In this document: one piece after another, positions 1-4,588 of the stretch
Numbering within the stretch: the stretch's first letter is position 1
How the letters are laid out: each line of letters opens with the position of its first letter
NCBI GenBank assembly: GCA_002332795.1
Contig: DDBP01000269.1
Location: forward strand, 1-5,920
Reading direction: 5' to 3'
Source of the DNA: Anaerolineales bacterium UBA2029
GTDB lineage: Bacteria; Chloroflexota; Anaerolineae; Aggregatilineales; Aggregatilineaceae
DNA length: 5,920 bases
Program-made: the position numbers and the translations under genes
Notes under the pieces: model-generated
The model's database searches: none
Seen by the model: only the letters and a program-made list of their open reading frames with translations
Told to the model about the DNA's origin: nothing

Positions 1-25
1 CGCGCGGCGGGCGAAGGGGCAGCTT

Positions 26-61
26 CCCCTCGTCCCGCGACGCAGTCGCGAGGGAGAGGGG
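26..61. repeat. Imperfect hairpin repeat upstream of the protease gene
   Basis: CCCCTC (26-31) pairs with GAGGGG (56-61), and an inner perfect stem CGCGAC (36-41) / GTCGCG (45-50) closes on a GCA loop; a few unpaired bases lie between the two stems. No T-run follows, so it is not a convincing intrinsic terminator. It resembles G/C-rich hairpins scattered between genes in Chloroflexota genomes; that comparison is from memory and untested. Nothing else could be identified in 1-219: no gene end, RNA or good promoter. Confidence 0.45.
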
Positions 62-219
62 ATTGAGGGGTGAGGGCCAGATACAGCGCGAAAGTTCATA
101 ACAGCCTCTAGACTGGAGAGAGAGGGCAGCGAGGCGTGCCAGCGCCGAGCGGGGGTGAGGTAAACTGGAGCGCGGCAACTGCCTGACCCATTTTGTACAC
201 ACCCCCGCAAGCAGCGCTC

Positions 220-248
220 TTGTCACTCTATCCGCCGCGCGTTAGAGT
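220..248 (+). promoter_or_regulatory. Probable sigma70-type promoter of the HtrA-type protease gene
   Basis: A -35 box TTGTCA (220-225, five of six consensus bases) and a -10 box TAGAGT (243-248, four of six) are separated by exactly 17 bp. Transcription would start near 255, leaving a leader of about 33 nt before the ATG at 289. This placement fits the ATG at 289 and not the upstream in-frame TTG at 193, which would lie outside the transcript. Found by eye. Confidence 0.45.
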
Positions 249-288
249 TGGGAACAGAGCACACAGCCAAGAGCGAAAGGACGCTGCC

Positions 289-1449
289 ATGCGCCGCCGT
301 CGTCTGTTCCCTCTGAGCGCCCTCATGGCCCTGATCGGGCTGGGGTTGGGCTTCGCCGCCGGCTTGTGGCTGAGCCTGCCCAACGGCATCAGCCTGTCGC
401 AGGAAGTCACGCCCGTGCCCCCACCGACCCTGGCTCCACCGCCCGCCGACGCCCTCTCCGTCCTGGACGCCCAGGAGACCGTGGTCAGCTACATCTACGA
501 GAACGCCGGGCCGTCGGTGGTGCACATCACCAGCCGCACGCAGGTATGGGACTTCTGGCGCGGCGTGGTGCCGCAGGAAGGCACCGGCTCCGGCTTCCTC
601 TACGATGCGCAGGGGCACATCGTCACCAACAATCACGTCATCGAGAATGCGCAGGAGATCGAAGTCGTGCTGGCCGACGGCACGGTGTTGCCCGCCGAAG
701 TCGTGGGCACCGACGCCTACTACGACCTGGCCGTGCTGCGTGTTGACCCGGCGCAGGTGCACGCTGCGCCGTTGCCGCTGGGCAGCGCCGACTCGCTGCG
801 GGTGGGGCAACTGGTGCTGGCCATCGGCAACCCCTTTGGGCTGGATCGCACGCTGACCACTGGCGTGATCAGCGCGCTCGACCGCACCATCGAGTCCGAG
901 AGCGGCTCGGTCATCGGCAACGCCATTCAGACCGACGCGGCGATCAACCCCGGCAACTCCGGCGGGCCGCTGCTCAACTCGCGCGGGGAAGTGATCGGTG
1001 TCAACACGGCCATTCAGTCTCCATCGGGCGGCTCGGTGGGGATTGGCTTCGCCGTGCCGATCAGCGCGGTGCAGCGCGTCGTGCCCGACCTGATCGCCTA
1101 TGGCCGCTACCGTCATCCGTCGTTGCGGATACAGGTGCGCGAACTGGGCTACGAGGTGCGTCCGGCGGCGAACGGCCCGCAGCGCGGCCTGCTGATCGTG
1201 GCGCTCGATCCCAATGGCCCGGCAGGGCAGGCTGGTCTGCAGGCCGCCGAAGTCCGGCGACAGGGCTTCAGCACGGTTTTCGTTGGTGGGGACATCATCC
1301 TGGCCATCAACGGCCAGGAAGTGCACACGCGCGACGACCTGACGCTCTACCTGGAGAAAAACACCCTGCCCGGCGACACCGTCACGCTGACGGTGAGTAA
1401 CGTCTCCGGCGAGACGCGCGACGTGACGGTGACCGTCGGCGAAAGCTGA
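289..1449 (+). CDS. Membrane-anchored HtrA/DegP-family serine protease with one PDZ domain
   Basis: Encodes a 386-residue extracytoplasmic quality-control protease of the HtrA (S1C, trypsin-like) family, which degrades misfolded envelope proteins. The N-terminus is Arg-rich (MRRRR) followed by a hydrophobic segment at about residues 8-30, most likely a signal anchor, then a Pro-rich linker (about 40-57). The protease domain follows, with the complete triad: His116 in TNNHVIE, Asp146 in YYDLAVL and Ser224 in GNSGGPLL. A C-terminal PDZ domain spans about 276-385. The length is usual for single-PDZ bacterial HtrA proteins. The ATG at 289 is chosen because a GAAAGG Shine-Dalgarno lies 8 nt upstream and the membrane segment begins right after it; the open frame extends back to a TTG at 193, but that adds an unconvincing extension. 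The final codons are part of an exact 46-bp repeat found again at 2109-2154. Family assignment is firm; the particular paralogue (DegP, DegQ, DegS-like) cannot be decided. Confidence 0.95.
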   Translation: MRRRRLFPLSALMALIGLGLGFAAGLWLSLPNGISLSQEVTPVPPPTLAPPPADALSVLDAQETVVSYIYENAGPSVVHITSRTQVWDFWRGVVPQEGTGSGFLYDAQGHIVTNNHVIENAQEIEVVLADGTVLPAEVVGTDAYYDLAVLRVDPAQVHAAPLPLGSADSLRVGQLVLAIGNPFGLDRTLTTGVISALDRTIESESGSVIGNAIQTDAAINPGNSGGPLLNSRGEVIGVNTAIQSPSGGSVGIGFAVPISAVQRVVPDLIAYGRYRHPSLRIQVRELGYEVRPAANGPQRGLLIVALDPNGPAGQAGLQAAEVRRQGFSTVFVGGDIILAINGQEVHTRDDLTLYLEKNTLPGDTVTLTVSNVSGETRDVTVTVGES

Positions 1450-1451
1450 GC
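1406..1451 (+). repeat. 46-bp direct repeat, left copy (3' end of protease gene)
   Basis: These 46 bases encode the protease C-terminus GETRDVTVTVGES plus the TGA stop and two more bases. They recur without mismatch at 2109-2154, 703 bp away and in the same orientation; identity stops at both edges. The left copy sits in the intact gene. Confidence 0.95.
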
Positions 1452-1477
1452 GGGGAAAGACCCGTACGCACAGTCAC

Positions 1478-1696
1478 TCACGCACCGGCTGCCGCCGGTT
1501 CTGCTGTCATGACGACCCGAATCAATTCGGGCACGAACGTCTGGGCATTGAGGATTTCCAGTAGCACTGGCTCTCCCTGAGCAGTCAGGTGCAGGATGAT
1601 CTGCCCGACCTGCTCGGCATGGTCAATTTGCTTCTGCGGAGCAAACCAGATCATCAGCACGTCGTCTTCGCGGTCATAACGCATCTCAAGGCTCAT
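1478..1696 (-). CDS. DUF2283 family small protein
   Basis: A 72-residue protein of unknown function. The N-terminal 55 residues follow the DUF2283 pattern: MRYDREDDVLMIWF, then an acidic and polar stretch with AEQVGQIILHL, then a GEPVLLEILNAQ strand ending; this order (YD-E-D-L-I, VG-II-, G-V--IEIL-A) is the family signature as I know it. The C-terminus is Ala-rich and not conserved. It starts inside the end of the upstream DUF4258 gene (11-nt overlap once that gene's frame is restored), so the two are probably co-transcribed and translationally coupled. The stop is only 28 bp from the stop of the protease gene, which converges on it. DUF2283 proteins are often encoded next to DUF4258 proteins, suggesting a two-component module possibly of toxin-antitoxin type; that role is inference. 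Confidence 0.75.
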   Translation of the reverse strand: MSLEMRYDREDDVLMIWFAPQKQIDHAEQVGQIILHLTAQGEPVLLEILNAQTFVPELIRVVMTAEPAAAGA

Positions 1697-1942
1697 AGCG
1701 GCTCCTTCTGGCTGGGTAGAAGGTCACGATACGGATTTCGGACTCATCCTCAACAAACACCACACGCAGCACATGGCGGTCGCTGATCGCTTTTTGGCAA
1801 CCGGGGGCTTGGCAATGCGATCCACACTTTCCGGATCATTGACAGTATCCAACACCTGCGCCATTGTGACTGTGAAGCCTGCACGAGCCAGGTCGGCGAA
1901 CTTCTGTTGAGCATGGCGGGTAAAGCGAACGGGTTTCGCCAT
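1686..1942 (-). pseudogene. DUF4258 family protein gene, frameshifted
   Basis: The frame from the ATG at 1942-1940 reads MAKPVRFTRHAQQKF and on to IAKPPVAKK, the typical N-terminal half of DUF4258 proteins (F-T-RHA-Q near the start). It then loses similarity and stops at 1724, giving 72 residues. In a neighbouring frame, starting at the AAAAAG run (minus-strand reading of 1790-1795), the DNA continues AISDRHVLRVVF, then EIRIVTFYPARRSRYEP and a TGA at 1688-1686. That is exactly the missing C-terminal half. Total length is 257 nt, one short of 86 codons, so one base is missing near 1790-1797. Restoring it gives an 85-residue protein whose end overlaps the DUF2283 start. The cause may be a real inactivating deletion, a homopolymer sequencing error, or -1 slippage at the A-run. 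Function is unknown; the family has been likened to small RelE/MqsR-like toxins, which I cannot test. The Shine-Dalgarno is weak. Confidence 0.75.
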
Positions 1943-2005
1943 ATCTGCGCCATTTCAGAGTGATGAATGCGCTACCGTTCGGCAATTGGCCTCGCCAGCC
2001 GGTGT

Positions 2006-2066
2006 GTTATCGAAACTGGCATGGTCTATCCTCAAGTATACTGGATTTATCCCGCCTCTTGTCCAA
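2006..2066 (-). promoter_or_regulatory. Possible promoter region for the DUF4258-DUF2283 pair
   Basis: Read on the minus strand there are two overlapping weak candidates. The first is TTGGAC (2066-2061) with TATACT (2040-2035), a good -10 but a 20-bp spacer. The second is TTGAGG (2035-2030) with GATAAC (2011-2006) and an 18-bp spacer. Either would leave a leader of roughly 60-90 nt before the ATG at 1942. This A/T-richer patch is the natural place for the promoter because no gene lies between it and the DUF4258 start. The rest of 1943-2108 shows no gene. Confidence 0.3.
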
Positions 2067-2067
2067 C

Positions 2068-2105
2068 CCAGACCTCCAAAATCCCCTGCGACTTCGGATC
2101 TTTCA
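2068..2105. repeat. Degenerate copy of the downstream terminator-type hairpin
   Basis: Bases 2068-2098 match 2175-2205 at 23 of 31 positions without gaps, beginning CCAGAC and ending GACTTCGGA. Read on the minus strand, AGATCCGAAGTC can pair with GATTTTGGAGGTCT through 12 pairs, including two G-T wobbles and a 2-nt bulge. So it is a decayed or variant member of the same hairpin family as the terminator at 2177-2213. It sits at the inner right edge of the candidate cassette. Confidence 0.5.
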
Positions 2106-2108
2106 CCG

Positions 2109-2154
2109 CCGGCGAGACGCGCGACGTGACGGTGACCGTCGGCGAAAGCTGAGC
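2109..2154 (+). repeat. 46-bp direct repeat, right copy (orphan protease gene end)
   Basis: An exact copy of 1406-1451, including the in-frame GETRDVTVTVGES codons and TGA (2150-2152), but with no protease coding sequence in front of it. The strong hairpin terminator starts 24 nt after this orphan stop codon. That is a normal stop-to-terminator distance and suggests this copy marks the ancestral position of the gene end. Confidence 0.95.
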
Positions 2155-2176
2155 AGAGGGCAAGTGCCCAGAGACC

Positions 2177-2213
2177 AGACTTCCGAAGTCTCGGAAGACT
2201 TCGGAAGTCTTTT
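2177..2213 (+). terminator. Strong rho-independent terminator, probably the original protease terminator
   Basis: A perfect 15-bp inverted repeat, AGACTTCCGAAGTCT (2177-2191) and AGACTTCGGAAGTCT (2196-2210), closes on a CGGA loop and runs directly into TTTT (2210-2213). Each arm is itself nearly palindromic (AGACTTC-C-GAAGTCT), so it can also fold as two small hairpins. The T-run is on the plus-strand side, so it should stop plus-strand transcripts. The protease stop is now about 730 bp upstream, with the cassette in between. Confidence 0.6.
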
Positions 2214-2240
2214 GGCGGGAGCGCGCCCCACACTGAGAGA

Positions 2241-2278
2241 GGGAAGCCGCGCGGCTTTCCCCTGCTATTCACGCAGGG
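2241..2278 (-). terminator. Stacked hairpins after the PD40 protein gene
   Basis: Read on the minus strand directly after the stop at 2280, CCCTGC pairs with GCAGGG (2278-2273 with 2265-2260, 7-nt loop). A second stem, GGGAAAGCCG with CGGCTTCCC (2261-2252 with 2249-2241, one bulged base), overlaps it by two bases. The following bases are CTCTCTC, not a T-run, so this is a plausible but not classical terminator. The 15-bp hairpin further on could act as a backup. Confidence 0.4.
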
Positions 2279-2279
2279 T

Positions 2280-4304
2280 TCAGTTCCACACGGCAATGGC
2301 CGTGCACGAGAAACTCATGGTCACCACGATGTTCGGGTTCGTCCCGGTAGCCCCTGGGCAGGTACCCGTCCAGCTCATACGGTACGGCGGATAGGCAGAG
2401 AGCGGCACCTGCGTCCCTGGTGAATACCCGCCATCCGGGCAGCCTGGTTTCCTCCCGATCGTGATGTAGGCCTGCATACCGGCTGGCGAGAAAACCTGGG
2501 TGGTGAGATAGAAGCACTGACCACCAGGAGGCGGCGGCGCGCACGTCTTGGGATCCCACAGGCACTGCCCGTCGGGCGAGAGCACGCACTCATTGGCCGG
2601 ATGACCGCAGGTTGTGCACGAGCCGCACGGCCCCCAGCCAGGAGGCGGGGTCGGCCCACCGCCGGGTTGACCAGGCGTCGGCCCACCGTAGATAATCGGC
2701 GGCACCTCAGACTGCGGCACGCCCGCGCAATTGCCCACCTCTTCGACCTCTTCCTCCGCCACCCACAGCGACAGCGCCATTTCGCCGCCCGGAATCTGGT
2801 TCTTGTCCAGCTCCCACCAGATTTTGCCTTCCGCATCGAGCGCCTGACCGATCACGGTGAAGTCCTGGTTGGCGGGCAGGAAGGCGAACGCACTGCGGTT
2901 CACGCCCGGCCCCACGCGCACCCGCGCGAACAGTTCCCACTGGGTGCGCACCAGGCACACCGACGGCAACGGCTGGAACACTGGTCGCCAGTCCGGATCG
3001 TAGTTCTCGGACTCCTCGTCGGTCAGGCGGAACAGGTAGCGTGCCTCGCTGTCCATCACGAACAGGTTGGCGTAGCCGCTGCGCCCAGACATGAAGGCGA
3101 TCCACCCGCCATCCGGCGACCAGTCGGTGCTGGTCAGGCGATCGCTTTCGGGCGTCAGGCGACGGATGTCCGTTGCCTCGCGGGTCATGCGGTAGATATC
3201 CGCCTGCCCGTCGCGCTCCGAGGTGAAGGTGAGCAGCAGGCTGTTCGGTGCCCAGGCCGGGTACCAGCCGTTCGCGCCGAACAGGTCGGGCGTCAGACGG
3301 CGCTGATCGCCCCCGTCCGCGTTCATGACGTAGACTTCCGCCGCCCCAGCCCGCGCCGTGACGAAGGCGATCTGCCGTCCGTCTGGCGACCAGGCCGGTT
3401 GCGTGTCAGTCGCCGGGTCGGTGGTCAGGCGCTGCACGTTGCTGCCGTCGGCGTTCATCACGTAGATGTCCGGGTTGCCGTCGCGGTCGGACACGAACGC
3501 CAGCCGCGTCCCGTCCGGCGACCAGGCCGGCTCGCTATCCGACGCCGGATGGTTGGTGAGGCGCTGCACCCCGCTGCCGTCCGGGTTCATCAGGTAGATT
3601 TCCAGGTTGCCGTCGCGGGCGGAATGAAAGGCCAGCCGCGAGCCATCCGGCGACCAGGCCGGAGCGCCGTCGAGCGCCGATTGGTCGGTCAGGCGGCGCG
3701 GGTTGGTGCCGTCGGCGTTGATGACGTAGATTTCCGGGTTGCCGTCGCGCTCGGAGGTGAAGGCGACCTCCCATTCGTTGACCGGCGGGGAGAAGAAGGC
3801 GATCTTGCCCGTCTCGAAGACGGTCACTTCGGTACCCTGGCCGGTCGCTGCCAGCAGGATGCCGTTGGCGTCAGCGATTTGCAATGATTCCACGTTGAAA
3901 GCCGCCGTGCCAGGGATCAGCCCGCCCACCTCCAGCGAGAAAAGCAGATCGTCGGTGCCAGGCGGGGTACCCATCGCCTCGAACGACAAACGCACTTCGC
4001 CCGCCGCGTTGTCCACCTGCTTCTGCTTCTCGAAGACCTGCGGCCCCAGGTATGGGCCGATGGAGGCGCTCCACACGCGCACCACCGCGCGGTCGAAGCG
4101 CAGCACGATGTCGAAGCTCATGCAACTGCCCGCCGGGCAGGCGATGCGCCCTTCGACGACCGCGGTCTCCGCCACGCCCACTTCGGCGGGGAAGAGCGTC
4201 AGAGTCACGCCGCCCTGCGCGCGGCTCGGCCCCGCTGCGCCCGCCAGCAATGAGAGGGCGAAGACCAGCCCCCATAATAGAGACAGAATATGCCTGCGTC
4301 GCAT
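2280..4304 (-). CDS. Secreted multidomain protein: cohesin-like domain, six-bladed PD40 propeller, SH3-like domain, Cys-rich tail
   Basis: Encodes 674 residues. An Arg-rich N-terminus and hydrophobic core end in GPSRA, a signal peptidase I site giving a mature protein from about Gln30. Residues 32-163 resemble a cohesin-type beta-sandwich (FDIVLRFDRAVVRVW; GTPPGTDDLLFSLEV) with a Cys pair at 56 and 61. Residues 177-440 hold six PD40/TolB-like repeats built on WSPDG--(L/I)AF-S-RDG---IYVMN-DG---RLT; the fifth is WAPN, and the last WD(S) strand ends WRPVF. Residues 450-516 look like a bacterial SH3 domain (FARVRVGPGVN, DFTVIGQA, WWELD). A Pro/Gly linker (532-558), a six-Cys segment (560-588) and a tail of 80 residues with more Cys follow. 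PD40 propellers bind proteins or carbohydrate; this one probably acts at the cell surface, partner unknown. The ATG at 4304 has a GGGAGG Shine-Dalgarno 10 nt upstream; the in-frame ATG at 4355 would overlap the promoter's -10 box. No catalytic motif was recognised. Confidence 0.88.
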   Translation of the reverse strand: MRRRHILSLLWGLVFALSLLAGAAGPSRAQGGVTLTLFPAEVGVAETAVVEGRIACPAGSCMSFDIVLRFDRAVVRVWSASIGPYLGPQVFEKQKQVDNAAGEVRLSFEAMGTPPGTDDLLFSLEVGGLIPGTAAFNVESLQIADANGILLAATGQGTEVTVFETGKIAFFSPPVNEWEVAFTSERDGNPEIYVINADGTNPRRLTDQSALDGAPAWSPDGSRLAFHSARDGNLEIYLMNPDGSGVQRLTNHPASDSEPAWSPDGTRLAFVSDRDGNPDIYVMNADGSNVQRLTTDPATDTQPAWSPDGRQIAFVTARAGAAEVYVMNADGGDQRRLTPDLFGANGWYPAWAPNSLLLTFTSERDGQADIYRMTREATDIRRLTPESDRLTSTDWSPDGGWIAFMSGRSGYANLFVMDSEARYLFRLTDEESENYDPDWRPVFQPLPSVCLVRTQWELFARVRVGPGVNRSAFAFLPANQDFTVIGQALDAEGKIWWELDKNQIPGGEMALSLWVAEEEVEEVGNCAGVPQSEVPPIIYGGPTPGQPGGGPTPPPGWGPCGSCTTCGHPANECVLSPDGQCLWDPKTCAPPPPGGQCFYLTTQVFSPAGMQAYITIGRKPGCPDGGYSPGTQVPLSAYPPYRMSWTGTCPGATGTNPNIVVTMSFSCTAIAVWN

Positions 4305-4350
4305 TTCTGCAATTCCTCCCTGTGCTAAACGAACGTTTTCCTCCAGTAAC

Positions 4351-4379
4351 ATCATATCACATATGGTGATAAAAAGTGC
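4351..4379 (-). promoter_or_regulatory. Probable promoter of the PD40 protein gene with operator-like palindrome
   Basis: On the minus strand a -10 box TATGAT (4356-4351) has five of six consensus bases; 17 bp upstream there is only GCACTT (4379-4374), a poor -35. The leader to the ATG at 4304 would be about 40 nt. An inverted repeat TATCAC (4355-4360) / GTGATA (4366-4371) with a 5-bp centre lies between the two boxes and touches the -10. That is where a dimeric repressor, or an activator compensating for the weak -35, would bind. The regulator family is not identifiable. Confidence 0.45.
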
Positions 4380-4400
4380 GCAAAAAGGGATAAAAAAATC

Positions 4401-4480
4401 AGCTATCAGCTATCAGCCGTCAGCAGAGGGTACTGTCCAGGCCATCTGTTCTTGCTGATCGCTGAAAGCTGACGGCTGAT
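4401..4480. repeat. Heptamer repeats with 13-bp inverted repeat in the divergent intergenic region
   Basis: AGCTATC, AGCTATC and AGCCGTC follow one another in tandem from 4401. The last of these is part of ATCAGCCGTCAGC (4412-4424), which recurs exactly inverted as GCTGACGGCTGAT (4468-4480) with 43 bp between. Similar CAGCTATCAGC-type heptad sequences occur as dispersed intergenic repeats in many bacteria (recalled, not searched). It lies between two diverging promoters, so a terminator role is unlikely. Remaining bases of 4305-4505 show an A/T-rich patch (4340-4400) and no gene. Confidence 0.6.
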
Positions 4481-4505
4481 GGCCAGGCCGGATGGCCGGT
4501 ACTAC

Positions 4506-4534
4506 TTGCACCACCCGCGGCGCTGTGCTACAGT
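4506..4534 (+). promoter_or_regulatory. Sigma70-type promoter with extended -10 for the hexose-phosphate mutase gene
   Basis: A -35 box TTGCAC (4506-4511) and a -10 box TACAGT (4529-4534) are exactly 17 bp apart, and TGC stands directly before the -10, giving an extended -10 element. Transcription would start near 4541, about 48 nt before the ATG at 4589. Confidence 0.6.
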
Positions 4535-4588
4535 CCGCACCGGAAGATGGGGTTTACCACTCAGTGTGTGTTCACGAGGGCACTGCAC

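Larger units (their letters stand above)
1452..2108. mobile_element. Candidate inserted cassette between 46-bp direct repeats
   Basis: This 657-bp segment lies exactly between the two copies of the 46-bp repeat and contains the minus-strand DUF4258-DUF2283 pair. Its G+C is lower than its surroundings: by hand count 53% in 1741-1800 and 52% in 1981-2040, against 67% in 841-900. Its two ends match as inverted repeats at 12 of 14 positions (1451-1464 against 2108-2095). It has no integrase, transposase or resolvase, so it would have to be moved by enzymes from elsewhere or by homologous recombination. Duplication of the 3' end of a gene is how many integrative elements leave their host gene intact. 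A simple duplication, recombination with another strain's locus, or an assembly fault are alternatives. Confidence 0.4.

Noticed and set aside
193..288. Upstream TTG start adding 32 residues to the protease
   Set aside because: The extension lies before the Arg-plus-hydrophobic N-terminus, overlaps the probable promoter, and the ATG at 289 has a well-spaced Shine-Dalgarno.
223..1326. Long open frame antisense to the protease gene
   Set aside because: Its translation is Arg/His-rich with no recognisable domain and it mirrors a G+C-rich gene whose catalytic motifs are all on the other strand.
1484..1499. ACCGGC-TGCC-GCCGGT hairpin as the protease terminator
   Set aside because: The stem is only 6 bp, it is followed by TTCTGCTG rather than a T-run, and it lies within the DUF2283 coding region.
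1960..2394. Plus-strand 144-codon and 61-codon open frames downstream of the cassette genes
   Set aside because: They cross the repeats and terminator hairpin, lack ribosome binding sites and family similarity; the shorter one only picks up the duplicated protease tail.
3100..3780. Regular repeats suggesting a CRISPR-like array
   Set aside because: The 132-bp period is in frame, encodes PD40 blades, and there are no identical short repeats with unique spacers.
2601..3887. 428-codon plus-strand open frame opposite the PD40 protein gene
   Set aside because: Its periodic Val/Arg/His-rich sequence is the antisense image of the PD40 repeats; no start signals or domain support it.
4305..4355. Upstream ATG at 4355 adding 17 residues to the PD40 protein
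   Set aside because: It would place the start inside the -10 box and put non-signal residues before a complete signal peptide; the ATG at 4304 has GGGAGG upstream.
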